A stretch of 20,938 bases of DNA. Source: CAZPZZ01 sp964591245. GTDB lineage: Bacteria; Acidobacteriota; Vicinamibacteria; Vicinamibacterales; UBA8438. Every line of letters begins with the position of its first letter. Within the stretch, counting starts at the first letter, position 1. Position numbers and translations under genes: made by a program. The DNA lies in assembly GCA_964591245.1 (NCBI GenBank), contig CAZPZZ010000065.1, forward strand, positions 1 to 20,938, in the 5' to 3' direction. Below the pieces are notes generated by a model that saw nothing but the letters and a program-made list of their open reading frames with translations, ran no database searches and was not told the origin of the DNA. This document shows positions 1-12,238 of the stretch, one piece after another.

Positions 1-752
1 AACCCGGACACCGCATCGCTATTCTGATTGACGCCTCACTCAGCATGGACAGCTCTTTTGCCACCAATCAGCTCGGCTGGGGCAATACGTTTCTCGCCAA
101 CGTCGCGGCCGCGGAGTACTTCGTCCGCCGACGCATGGAAAGCGAACACCGGGATCTCGTTTCGCTCGTTCAATTTGGTGGAGAGGCGTACATCATCACG
201 CCGTTCACGAACGACTACGAGAACATCTTATTGAGCATCGGCCTCATTGGCACACCCGAGGAATACGACCGTTTCCCAGACCACGGTACACTCATCATGC
301 GGGCGATCAGCCGCGGCGTACAGCTGTTCCGCAGCTTCGACTTCCTGCAAGCGCAGGGTAACCTGATGGTCGTGTTCAGCGACGGACAGGACACCCACGC
401 CGTCTACGAAGGACAATCTCTCGACGACATCCTGCAAGAAGCAGCCGACAACTCCATTCCCGTGTATTTCATACGAACCGCGTATGACCAGCAACTCGGC
501 GATGTGCTACCAGACATTACGTGGAAGCTCGCCGTAGAAAAGACTGGGGGCCGCTTCTACCCCGCCGCCGACGAGGACGCGATTCTCAGAGCGGTACACG
601 AAATAGACACCTTGTCTGCCGGACAGATCGAGGTGACCCAGTACGTCACGCACCAGCCTCGTTTCGCACCCTTCGCCCTGATCGCACTCGGACTCTGGAG
701 CCTCGCACTTTTGTGCAGCCTCGGCGTCAAACAGTTTCGGAGATTCCCGTGA
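1..752 (+). CDS. VWA domain protein, C-terminal membrane anchor (5' partial)
   Basis: The reading frame is open from the left edge (codons begin at base 3), so the true start lies outside the window; the ATG at 45 falls inside the metal-binding motif and cannot be the start. The visible 249 residues begin just before the MIDAS signature ILIDASLSMDSS (DxSxS), followed by a later Thr in a DHGT context and the Asp of VVFSDGQDT, so the three MIDAS elements of an active von Willebrand factor A fold are present. A hydrophobic segment near the end (around FALIALGLWSLALLCSLGV) with a short basic tail predicts a C-terminal membrane anchor. The stop overlaps the next start in a GTGA overlap, so the three genes here are probably translated together. 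Such proteins usually sit in MoxR/Bat clusters and bind partner proteins through a divalent metal. Specific role unknown; domain call is secure. Confidence 0.85.
   Translation, partial: PGHRIAILIDASLSMDSSFATNQLGWGNTFLANVAAAEYFVRRRMESEHRDLVSLVQFGGEAYIITPFTNDYENILLSIGLIGTPEEYDRFPDHGTLIMRAISRGVQLFRSFDFLQAQGNLMVVFSDGQDTHAVYEGQSLDDILQEAADNSIPVYFIRTAYDQQLGDVLPDITWKLAVEKTGGRFYPAADEDAILRAVHEIDTLSAGQIEVTQYVTHQPRFAPFALIALGLWSLALLCSLGVKQFRRFP
739..742 (+). promoter_or_regulatory. Ribosome binding site deciding a GTG start
   Basis: GGAG lies 6 nt before the GTG at 749, inside the last codons of the upstream VWA gene. It supports the short, coupled GTG start for the middle gene over longer in-frame starts that overlap the VWA gene. 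Confidence 0.6.
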
Positions 753-1447
753 GCCTACTCAATACCGCACTTCGCTATCTCCTCTTCGCCGGGTTACTCG
801 CCGCCGCCGGTATCCTCCTGCTGGTAGGTGCACAGGTAGAGCGTCGCTTCGCGGAGGCAGACCGAGATCTCGCGACGCTCAACTTGTCGCGTGCCGCGCG
901 CGGATACGATGAGGTTGCCAACTCGCTCGGATGGATCGCTCGCATCCCATGGCTGTTTGACGAGACCACCCAACGGATCGAGAGTCGCAGCGCTGCCGTG
1001 CAGTTCTGGCAAGGCAATTTCAATGCACTCATGGCGGAGTACGCCGCCCCTGACAGTCCAAGCATCGGCAACAATGTTGATCTGCAGTTCATCGTGGCCA
1101 ACGCCGATTACCTGTCACGGCTCAGGCCGGGCGGTAGTCGAGACCTCGCACTTGGCGCGCTTGACCAGGGAATTGGCGTCTATCGGCGGCTGCTAGAAAC
1201 CAACGATACACATCTCGAAGCCGCATTCAATTACGAGCTCCTCATCCGCCTCCGTGCAGAAATTGCTGCCGGTGAGTCTATCCCTGACCTACGGCTTCCA
1301 ACCGTACCGGGAAATCCTGGGGAGAATCCAGAAGAAGAGATGATCGACGACGTCCAGATCTATGTGCCGCGAGATCGCCTGACAGACCCGGAAGATACTG
1401 ACAACCCAACCATCGGCGAAGGCGCCCTGATCCGTAAGCGCGGATAA
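749..1447 (+). CDS. Single-pass membrane protein of a VWA (Bat-like) cluster
   Basis: A 232-residue protein from the GTG at 749; this start overlaps the upstream TGA and has a GGAG 6 nt before it. The frame is open further upstream to 521 but that would overlap the VWA gene deeply. Residues about 5-27 form one transmembrane helix (LLFAGLLAAAGILLLVGA), followed by a helical region with an alternating pattern (LNLSRAARGYDEVANSLGWI, LGALDQGIGVYRRLLETN, LEAAFNYELLIRLRAEIAAG) that looks TPR-like but has no clean repeat. The C-terminus (from about residue 175) is acidic, proline-rich and probably disordered. No enzyme motif is visible. Position between two VWA genes suggests an accessory or scaffold part of the same membrane complex, comparable with the TPR proteins of Bat operons; this is inference from context. 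Confidence 0.7.
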   Translation: MSLLNTALRYLLFAGLLAAAGILLLVGAQVERRFAEADRDLATLNLSRAARGYDEVANSLGWIARIPWLFDETTQRIESRSAAVQFWQGNFNALMAEYAAPDSPSIGNNVDLQFIVANADYLSRLRPGGSRDLALGALDQGIGVYRRLLETNDTHLEAAFNYELLIRLRAEIAAGESIPDLRLPTVPGNPGENPEEEMIDDVQIYVPRDRLTDPEDTDNPTIGEGALIRKRG

Positions 1448-2539
1448 GTGCCGGAACACACTGTGATGCCCCCCATCAGATTTACGGAGCCACTTTACTT
1501 ATGGCTCCTCCTGCTTCCGGCCGGACTGGCTCTCCTGTGGGGATGGCAGCTCATGCACCGACGTCGCGAAACACGGCACATGGTACGCGAGCGAACCAGT
1601 CCAATTCCGCTACACTACGGATTCGCTGGCGAACTGGCATTTTGGCTCTGCGTGACGCTCGCCGTAACCCTCCTGGTCGTCGCGCTCGCACGCCCGCAAG
1701 CCCTCGCCTCTGTTCGACAGACAGCGGGAGCCGACTTCATCATTCTTCAAGACGGCTCGACCTCGATGCGGGTCAGCGACACCGCACCAAGTCGGTGGCA
1801 TCATTCCGTCGCATGGATCCGGCTCTTCGCTGAACTGCTGAGCTGGCAAGATCAACGAGTCGCCCTCGCCCTATTCGCACACCGGGCGGCCCCGCAAATC
1901 CGACTGACGCGAGATCCGAACGCGCTATTCTTCTTTCTAGACCATCTGGGAGACGAGCCTCCCTTCCGCCTCGAAGACGATACGAGTTGGGACACGAATA
2001 TCGAGGAAGGGATCTACTGGGGGGTCCAGATGTTCGACCGGGATGCCGACCTCTACGGTGAACGGCTCAGCTCCAAAGCGTTCATTGTCATCTCGGATGG
2101 CCAAGCCTGGACCGGGGACGTGGAAGACGCACTGCAACTCGCCCGCGCAAGGAATATCCGCGTTTACGTCGTGGGAGTCGGGACCACAGCGGGAGGGCTG
2201 ATTCCCCAACTCCCAGTGGGTCGGTACGACCCTCCGGAGGACCCCATTCATTCGGTTCTAGACCGGAGGTCGCTCACCACAATCGCCGAGGTAGGGGGAG
2301 GACGATACTACGAGCTAGGTGTGGACCCGTCGCAGCAGATTGCGTTGGATATCCTCGGAGACGTGCAAAGCCGCGCTCAAGCGACCCAACGCGAAGAAGC
2401 CTACACCGAACTCTACTGGCCACTATTGGTTGCCGCCGCCGGTCTCATCTGCCTCGGGACCGTGTTCCATCGAGAACGGACGAAATTCTTCTGGCAACTC
2501 GCAACAGCAGGCGGCTTGGCCGCCCTGCTCCTGCGGTGA
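1448..2539 (+). CDS. VWA membrane protein, BatA/BatB-like
   Basis: A 363-residue protein starting with GTG directly after the preceding TAA; the ATG at 1466 (codon 7) is an equally possible start and neither has a strong ribosome site. Topology matches BatA/BatB: two N-terminal transmembrane helices (about residues 15-33 and 63-82), a VWA domain, then two hydrophobic segments at the C-terminus (about 323-339 and 346-362). The MIDAS is complete: D102-S104-S106 in ILQDGSTSM, T183 in WDTN, D217 in VISDGQ. The family was named for aerotolerance in Bacteroides and is usually encoded beside a MoxR AAA ATPase and a DUF58 protein, which would be expected just left of this window. Probably acts in the envelope with the VWA protein at 1-752, as the two share operon and domain. 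Exact function is not known. Confidence 0.8.
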   Translation: MPEHTVMPPIRFTEPLYLWLLLLPAGLALLWGWQLMHRRRETRHMVRERTSPIPLHYGFAGELAFWLCVTLAVTLLVVALARPQALASVRQTAGADFIILQDGSTSMRVSDTAPSRWHHSVAWIRLFAELLSWQDQRVALALFAHRAAPQIRLTRDPNALFFFLDHLGDEPPFRLEDDTSWDTNIEEGIYWGVQMFDRDADLYGERLSSKAFIVISDGQAWTGDVEDALQLARARNIRVYVVGVGTTAGGLIPQLPVGRYDPPEDPIHSVLDRRSLTTIAEVGGGRYYELGVDPSQQIALDILGDVQSRAQATQREEAYTELYWPLLVAAAGLICLGTVFHRERTKFFWQLATAGGLAALLLR

Positions 2540-2556
2540 CCCCCTGCGGCGACAGT

Positions 2557-2570
2557 CTCCTCGTGAGGAG
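2557..2570. terminator. Small inverted repeat between convergent genes
   Basis: CTCCT-CGTG-AGGAG forms a 5-bp stem with a 4-base loop, 17 nt after the VWA stop. It lies in the 137-bp space between the converging VWA operon and PFOR gene. There is no T-run, so it is at best a weak or factor-assisted terminator. Confidence 0.25.
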
Positions 2571-2676
2571 GGCAACACCAGGCAAGGGCGTCGGAGACTC
2601 GCCATCCTAGATGAGACACGCCGTATCGCTGCGAGCCCGCTGAGCCTCCGACTTCAGACCGGACCGTGCGCCCCTG

Positions 2677-7383
<4,707 letters not shown>

Positions 7384-7516
7384 AAGCGCAAACCGTCTGG
7401 CAGGAGCATCTAGAAACCCGCTCCACGCAAGCGTAATCCATGAACGAATACGGTAATTGTAGTCGAGAACGTAGAAACTAGAAGCTATGCATCTCCATGT
7501 CAGGGCCGCCTTGAGC

Positions 7517-7569
7517 TACCTCGACAGGCAGGCAAAACCCATGTCACGGGTACTTCTTTACCTCGACAG
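7517..7569. repeat. 11-bp direct repeat, 42-bp spacing
   Basis: TACCTCGACAG occurs exactly at 7517-7527 and again at 7559-7569. The start-to-start distance is 42 bp, about four helical turns, so both copies would face the same side of DNA. They lie 134-186 bp upstream of the PFOR start codon. Paired regulator-binding sites are possible; chance is not excluded. Confidence 0.45.
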
Positions 7570-7599
7570 TATATTATTCACTAGCATGCCCATCCAGGA

Positions 7600-7613
7600 G
7601 GTTGACGTCAACC
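7600..7613. promoter_or_regulatory. Perfect 14-bp palindrome, candidate operator
   Basis: GGTTGACGTCAACC reads identically on both strands. It sits in the noncoding space about 217 bp upstream of PFOR and about 240 bp downstream of the cytochrome stop. The length and symmetry suit a homodimeric regulator. No specific regulator family is recognised. Confidence 0.4.
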
Positions 7614-7849
7614 AGCATCTCCTCCCCGATGACCAGAACCCCCTTCGACGATAGCCCTCCGAACAGCTCGACAACAAGGGCGGTGAAAACCAGATGCCTT
7701 AGCCATTCATACGCTGGCTGACACCACCAGGCACGTCCATCGAAACCGCCAGTAAAGTGATATCGAGCGCCCGTCACGGAACGCCCAATATCTTCCGGGA
7801 ACAGCAATAACCATGAAACCCGCCGTAATGCCCCCGCGCGACAACACTC

Positions 7850-8731
7850 CTACGAGCAGCTGCGCCCGGTACGATCACCCCGGACCCAATCAGCCAGCAA
7901 CTGCCACTCTGGATCGTCGCGACTCTGCCAACGCCGCGGTCCATTGTGCGTATAGGCTCCCCCGCCATCCGGATGGAGTGGCTTCAACAGAAAACGACTC
8001 TGCTCTGGATTGCCAGGCGTGATGACCCGAGAAATCAACCGGTAGGCTCGCTGTGCCTCTTCGTCGCTCCACTCATCCCCACGACCTGGTGCTGGGGCAA
8101 AGCCGATGAGACCACCTGAGTGACAGTTGCTACATCGGAGCTGCCCCTCGCGCGGATTCGCAAAAACGGTCTGGACACAAGCGCGGAAAAACTCAAAATC
8201 AAGTTCTGGCTGCGGCTCCGGAACGAACTGTTCCGCCGGCAATCTCTGAATCCATTGCAGGAAGGCCCCGTACTCAGGGTCATCAGTTGACTGCCAGAAG
8301 GTCCCCCCCGTGTGTGGAAGCCCACCAGCATCCGTAGCAAGTGGTTTCAGCAGCAATCGACTACTCTCCGGATTCGCCGTGTTGATCAACTGCCCCACAA
8401 CGTCTAGATTCCGCCGGGATTGCTCTGTCGTCCAACCAGCGTCTGATTCAGGCGTCTCCAGGCTGAACCGGACACTCGTCTGCCACGTGTGGCACATGAC
8501 GCACGCCGCATACGATTGTTCCCCGCCGCTCGTGGTGCCACCACGATCCGTCATCAGCGCGCTTTCAATCGTTTCCCGATACGTTTCCACATCAGACTCA
8601 GTCGGAAACGCGTCGGGCTGAGCCTCAACCGAGGTCGTCACACCCAAACACAGGGCCAAGGCCACCCCGAGGCCCTTCAGGGCGAGCGGTTTCCAAACTC
8701 GAAATGGTGTTCGATCTGCTTTCGTCGCCAT
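7850..8731 (-). CDS. Secreted di-heme cytochrome c with duplicated module
   Basis: The start is taken at the ATG at 8731: GAGGAG lies 8 nt before it, whereas an ATG two codons upstream (8737) is only 2 nt from that site. Numbering from the longer form (295 aa), residues 1-39 are a signal peptide ending VEA. Two heme c attachment motifs follow, CVMCH (79-83) and CSNCH (202-206). Each is followed by a matching block: ANPESSRLLLKPL...DDPEYGAFLQWI (121-163) and GNPEQSRFLLKPL...DDPEWQLLADWV (242-285), so the protein is an internal duplication of one heme module. Downstream His residues at equivalent sites (H142 in LPHTGG, H264 in YTHNGP) could be distal heme ligands; that is inference. The architecture recalls planctomycete/acidobacterial c-type cytochromes. 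It is translationally coupled to the propeller gene upstream, suggesting a joint periplasmic redox role; substrate unknown. Confidence 0.85.
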   Translation of the reverse strand: MATKADRTPFRVWKPLALKGLGVALALCLGVTTSVEAQPDAFPTESDVETYRETIESALMTDRGGTTSGGEQSYAACVMCHTWQTSVRFSLETPESDAGWTTEQSRRNLDVVGQLINTANPESSRLLLKPLATDAGGLPHTGGTFWQSTDDPEYGAFLQWIQRLPAEQFVPEPQPELDFEFFRACVQTVFANPREGQLRCSNCHSGGLIGFAPAPGRGDEWSDEEAQRAYRLISRVITPGNPEQSRFLLKPLHPDGGGAYTHNGPRRWQSRDDPEWQLLADWVRGDRTGRSCS

Positions 8732-8736
8732 CACCA

Positions 8737-9927
8737 TTACTCCTCGGACCGCATGTTAGTTCCCTTAGGATTCGCGCGATCCGGCGGAAGAATCACGGTA
8801 CTGATACGCGCAGGTCGCGCACCGGTTGTGATCTTGGCCACAATGTCCAGCGACTGCAGATCGACGGCCAACGTATAGTCCGCCCCTGAAACGGCGACAT
8901 ACATGTAGCGGCTATCCGGCGTCGACGTCATCCAGTTGGCACTCGGGCCAACCTTGACGCTCCCGATGTACTCCAGGTCAGGTAGCGTCCACCCGTAGAT
9001 TCGGCTATCAAGTCGGCTCGACGCCCACACTGCCGAGCGATCCGGCAGCACCTCGAGACCGTGCATGTCTCCGGACTGAATGCCATCAGCATTCTTCTCC
9101 CACAACGGAAGTTCCGGCGGCCACAACATGTCCAAAACCTCACGCGTATCCCAATCGATGACCCACACGGCATTGATTCCGGTCGCCTGGGCGAAGATGG
9201 TCTTGGTGGATCCATCGTCATCAGCGAGAAAGGCCATGGGCCGCACTTCGTGATGGGACCTGCCGTATTGCTCGTACCCGGTTAGCTCCATACCCCAGAT
9301 CACAGTGTCTGTGGTCGGATCGATGACCTGGAGGGTCGGGATACCGGGTCCCACCTCACCTCGAAGCCCCGCTACGACAAACTGTTCATCCGGTGTCATG
9401 AAGACATTGTGGACAGGGTCGTGAACTCGAATACTCTTGATCAACTTGTGCGTATCAATATCGATCACGTCGACGACAGCCGGAAGCTGGGCATTCGGAT
9501 CCACCTCGACACCGGGGCCTGGATTCGCCGAACGACGAGAAATCCCAGCATAGATCTTCCGATGTTTCTTGTTGACCGCAACTTTGTTGGGCCGCGCCGA
9601 GAGCGGAATCTGCTCGACAAGATCAAGCGTCTTGGTATCGAATACGTCGACCGTCTGCTCCCGCTCATTCGCGCAGTAATAGTAGAGCCCGTCGGGGTGA
9701 GACGTCAGATTGTGGGGATTCGGACACCCCCTGATGAGCCCTACGACTTCGTTGGTCGTCGGGTCAATAACATGCTGAATCGTTCCCGCATTGTTACTCT
9801 GCAGAATCCGTACGGCGACACCGTCATAAGAATCAAGTCTGGGAACGCCTTGGGCCGAAGCCGACACAACGAACAACAGGCTGCCAACCATTACCGACAG
9901 TGCACGGCGGATAAATAAACCCTCCAT
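8737..9927 (-). CDS. Secreted YVTN/YncE-type beta-propeller protein
   Basis: A 396-residue protein from the ATG at 9927, chosen because GGAGG lies 5 nt upstream and because it begins a clean signal peptide (basic FIRR, hydrophobic core, SASAQ cleavage region). An in-frame ATG at 9981 would add 18 residues ahead of the signal. Repeated blades have the YVTN pattern: IDPTTNEVVGLIRG, VDVFDTKTLDLVEQIPLSA followed by RPNKVAVNKKHRKIYAGI, VIDIDTHKLIKSIRV followed by NVFMTPDEQFVVAGL, and VAVDLQSLDIVAKITTGARP near the end. No catalytic motif is visible; such propellers often act as binding or scaffold partners, and some accompany quinoprotein or cytochrome systems. The stop overlaps the region of the di-heme cytochrome start, so the two are one operon and the proteins probably work together in the periplasm. 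Substrate unknown. Confidence 0.85.
   Translation of the reverse strand: MEGLFIRRALSVMVGSLLFVVSASAQGVPRLDSYDGVAVRILQSNNAGTIQHVIDPTTNEVVGLIRGCPNPHNLTSHPDGLYYYCANEREQTVDVFDTKTLDLVEQIPLSARPNKVAVNKKHRKIYAGISRRSANPGPGVEVDPNAQLPAVVDVIDIDTHKLIKSIRVHDPVHNVFMTPDEQFVVAGLRGEVGPGIPTLQVIDPTTDTVIWGMELTGYEQYGRSHHEVRPMAFLADDDGSTKTIFAQATGINAVWVIDWDTREVLDMLWPPELPLWEKNADGIQSGDMHGLEVLPDRSAVWASSRLDSRIYGWTLPDLEYIGSVKVGPSANWMTSTPDSRYMYVAVSGADYTLAVDLQSLDIVAKITTGARPARISTVILPPDRANPKGTNMRSEE
8740..8745 (-). promoter_or_regulatory. Ribosome binding site of the cytochrome gene
   Basis: GAGGAG on the minus strand, within the last codons of the propeller gene, 8 nt before the ATG at 8731. It favours that start over the ATG at 8737, which overlaps the propeller stop as TAATG. 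Confidence 0.55.
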
Positions 9928-9932
9928 CTGAA

Positions 9933-9937
9933 CCTCC
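9933..9937 (-). promoter_or_regulatory. Ribosome binding site of the propeller gene
   Basis: GGAGG on the minus strand, 5 nt before the ATG at 9927. It fixes the start that begins directly with a signal peptide. Confidence 0.65.
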
Positions 9938-10000
9938 GTATCATCATGATGGACGAGAATGTTGCTGTGGACGATGCTCATAAATCGTTTCTACGCCCCC

Positions 10001-10006
10001 ATTATA
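10001..10006 (-). promoter_or_regulatory. Candidate -10 box of the propeller-cytochrome operon
   Basis: A perfect TATAAT on the minus strand, which would give a leader of roughly 65 nt before the ATG at 9927. The -35 position about 17 bp upstream has no good TTGACA match, so recognition by the main sigma factor is possible but not secure. Confidence 0.4.
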
Positions 10007-10058
10007 TAGGTGATTGGCATCCGGGTTCGCCACAGCGCCCCAGCCATAGCCCTGGACT

Positions 10059-10158
10059 NNNNNNNNNNNNNNNNNNNNNNNNNNNNNNNNNNNNNNNNNN
10101 NNNNNNNNNNNNNNNNNNNNNNNNNNNNNNNNNNNNNNNNNNNNNNNNNNNNNNNNNN
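10059..10158. other. Assembly gap (100 N)
   Basis: Exactly 100 N, the usual placeholder for a gap of unknown size. Any gene between the propeller operon and katG would be hidden here. Confidence 0.98.
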
Positions 10159-10205
10159 CACCGTCGGCAGCAACCGCCGCGGCTAAGCTGTGGTCACTAC
10201 ATGAC

Positions 10206-10238
10206 ATGCCGCCGAGCCAAGACATCACTCGGCGACAT
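10206..10238 (-). terminator. Hairpin downstream of katG
   Basis: Arms 10206-10216 and 10228-10238 are complementary over 11 bp around an 11-base loop. In RNA from the minus strand (the katG direction) every position pairs, one as G-U; in plus-strand RNA that position would be a C-A mismatch. It begins about 60 nt after the katG stop. There is no U-run, so it may stabilise the 3' end or act as an atypical terminator. Confidence 0.4.
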
Positions 10239-10299
10239 CACCCACCTCTGGTGCATCACAACCGATGGACCACGCCCTGAACGCCCGTCGTAACGGTCG

Positions 10300-12138
10300 T
10301 CAGGCCAGGTCAAAGCGATCCAGGTTCATCACCTTGTTCCACGCAGCCACAAAATCACCCACAAATGCTTGCTGCGAATCATCACAGGCATAGACTTCTG
10401 CGATGGCTCGAAGCTGAGAATTCGAACCAAAGATCAAGTCGACGGCCGTTCCAGTCCACTTGCGCTCACCTGTCCCTTGGTCTCGTCCCTCGAACACCTT
10501 CTCCGACGTCGAGGACGCCTCCCACTTCGTGTTCATGTCGAGCAAATTCACGAAAAAGTCATTCGTCAGGTTTCCAGGCTGCTGGGTAAACACGCCATGC
10601 TGAGATTGTCCGATGTTGACATTCAGTACGCGCAGACCTCCGACGAGCGCGGTCATCTCTGGAGCAGTCAGCGTCAGCATGTGCGCCCGATCTACCAGCA
10701 GCTCCTCCGCCGACCTCGCGTGACCGTTTCCGAAATAGTTACGAAACCCATCGGCCGTCGGCTCAAGTACGGCAAATGAGTCCACGTCGGTTTGGTCCTG
10801 CGTCGCATCCGTACGCCCCGGCGAGAAGGGCACATCCACATCATGCCCGGCACTCTTGGCAGCCTCCTCGACCGCTGCACACCCTCCCAGAACGATCACA
10901 TCGGCGAGCGAGACCCGTTTTCCACCGGCAAGAGAACCGTTGAACGCATTCTGAACCTCTTCGAGGGTCTGCAGAACCTTTCCCAGTTCAGTCGGCTGGT
11001 TCACTGCCCAATCCTTCTGCGGCGCGAGGCGAATGCGCGCTCCGTTCGCGCCACCGCGCTTATCCGTCCCACGGAAGGTAGCGGCCGAGGCCCACGCCGT
11101 CGACACGAGTTGCGACCGGGAAAGTCCCGAGGCAAGGATCTTGGCCTTGAGCGCAGAAATCTCTTGCGTCCCAATCAGTTCCCCAGAGCCGTCGGGGACA
11201 GGATCTTGCCAAAGCTGAGACTCTGCGGGAACCAGCGGCCCCAGACACCGCGCGCGGGGTCCCATGTCGCGGTGGGTCAGCTTGTACCACGCCTTCGCAA
11301 AGGCACTGGCGAACTCATCAGGATTCTCGTGGAACCGCTTCGAAATTGGCCCGTAGACAGGGTCCAACTTCAGAGCAAGGTCCGTCGTGAACATGATGGG
11401 AGCATGCTTCTTGGATGCGTCATGCGCATCTGGCACGCTGCCCTCAGCAGATGCGTCCGTCGGCGTCCACTGCGTCGCACCGGCTGGACTCTTTACCTGC
11501 TTCCAATCGTAGCCAAAGAGGTTGTCGAAGTAATTGTTGTCCCACTTCGCCGGTTCGGTGGTCCATGCACCCTCCAGGCCACTGGTGATCGTGTCACCGG
11601 CCTTCCCGCTGCCGAAGCTGTTTTTCCAACCGAGGCCCTGCTCTTCAATACTGGCCCCCTCTGGCTCCGGACCAACGTACTCATCCGGATCGGCGGCACC
11701 ATGAGCTTTACCAAACGTATGTCCACCCGCAATGAGGGCTACTGTCTCCTCATCATTCATCGCCATGCGGCCGAAGGTTTCTCGAATGTCCCTGGCTGCT
11801 GCGAGCGGATCAGGCGTACCGTTCGGCCCCTCCGGGTTCACGTAGATCAGCCCCATCTGAACAGCACCAAGAGGATTCTCGAGGTCCCGGTCGCCGCTGT
11901 AACGCTTATCCGCGAGCCACTCACCTTCTGGCCCCCAGTAAATATCCTCTTCGGGCTCCCAGACATCCTCACGCCCACCAGCAAAACCAAAGGTCTTGAA
12001 ACCCATCGACTCCAGAGCGCGGTTCCCGGTAAAGATCATCAGGTCAGCCCAGGAAATTTTCCGGCCATACTTTTTCTTGATCGGCCAGAGCAATCTCCGG
12101 GCCTTGTCGAGGTTCCCGTTATCGGGCCAGCTATTGAG
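10300..12138 (-). CDS. katG: Catalase-peroxidase KatG (N-terminus lost in gap)
   Basis: 612 residues of a bifunctional heme catalase-peroxidase that degrades hydrogen peroxide. The first visible residues (LNSWPDNGNLDKARRLLWPI) correspond to about residue 130 of the M. tuberculosis enzyme, so the distal Arg-Trp-His triad and the Trp of the Met-Tyr-Trp adduct are in the adjoining gap. Visible key elements: the adduct Tyr in QMGLIYVNPEGPNG, the adduct Met in RMAMND, the proximal heme His in IAGGHTFGKAHG, the proximal-side Asp region THRDMGP, and the mobile Arg region ATFRGTDKRGG. The C-terminal half is the usual heme-free duplicate domain and ends normally at NLDRFDLA. KatG proteins are about 730-740 aa, so nothing but the N-terminus is missing. 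It follows perR on the same strand, the classic peroxide-response arrangement. Truncation is an assembly artefact, not evidence of a pseudogene. Confidence 0.95.
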   Translation of the reverse strand, partial: LNSWPDNGNLDKARRLLWPIKKKYGRKISWADLMIFTGNRALESMGFKTFGFAGGREDVWEPEEDIYWGPEGEWLADKRYSGDRDLENPLGAVQMGLIYVNPEGPNGTPDPLAAARDIRETFGRMAMNDEETVALIAGGHTFGKAHGAADPDEYVGPEPEGASIEEQGLGWKNSFGSGKAGDTITSGLEGAWTTEPAKWDNNYFDNLFGYDWKQVKSPAGATQWTPTDASAEGSVPDAHDASKKHAPIMFTTDLALKLDPVYGPISKRFHENPDEFASAFAKAWYKLTHRDMGPRARCLGPLVPAESQLWQDPVPDGSGELIGTQEISALKAKILASGLSRSQLVSTAWASAATFRGTDKRGGANGARIRLAPQKDWAVNQPTELGKVLQTLEEVQNAFNGSLAGGKRVSLADVIVLGGCAAVEEAAKSAGHDVDVPFSPGRTDATQDQTDVDSFAVLEPTADGFRNYFGNGHARSAEELLVDRAHMLTLTAPEMTALVGGLRVLNVNIGQSQHGVFTQQPGNLTNDFFVNLLDMNTKWEASSTSEKVFEGRDQGTGERKWTGTAVDLIFGSNSQLRAIAEVYACDDSQQAFVGDFVAAWNKVMNLDRFDLA

Positions 12139-12238
12139 NNNNNNNNNNNNNNNNNNNNNNNNNNNNNNNNNNNNNNNNNNNNNNNNNNNNNNNNNNNNNN
12201 NNNNNNNNNNNNNNNNNNNNNNNNNNNNNNNNNNNNNN
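12139..12238. other. Assembly gap (100 N) between perR and katG
   Basis: Exactly 100 N. By comparison with full-length KatG at least about 390 bases of katG are missing, plus the end of perR and any spacer, so the real gap must be clearly longer than 100 bases. Confidence 0.97.

Larger units (their letters stand above)
7384..7849. other. 466-bp intergenic region upstream of PFOR
   Basis: No gene is supported here. A 77-codon minus-strand frame (7574-7807) has no recognisable domain or ribosome site and is probably chance. The region should carry the PFOR promoter and the end of the cytochrome operon. On the minus strand TACAAT (7456-7461) could be a -10 box about 70 nt before the PFOR ATG, but no good -35 accompanies it. 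Two repeat structures, listed separately, lie at 7517-7569 and 7600-7613. No convincing terminator was found. Confidence 0.5.
9928..10299. other. Intergenic region with gap between propeller operon and katG
   Basis: The 372 bases between the propeller start and the katG stop contain a candidate -10 box (10001-10006), the assembly gap (10059-10158) and a hairpin (10206-10238). I see no coding region on either side of the gap; open frames here run only through the N run. Confidence 0.5.

Noticed and set aside
521..748. Early start for the middle gene of the VWA cluster
   Set aside because: It would overlap the VWA gene by over 200 bases and gives Arg-rich low-quality sequence; the coupled GTG at 749 has a proper ribosome site.
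7574..7807. 77-codon minus-strand frame downstream of the cytochrome gene
   Set aside because: No ribosome site, no recognisable domain, and unlike any family I know; a short chance frame is the simpler reading.
9944..10293. Short frames on both strands through the first gap
   Set aside because: They exist only because N is read as sense codons, and neither flank shows coding character.
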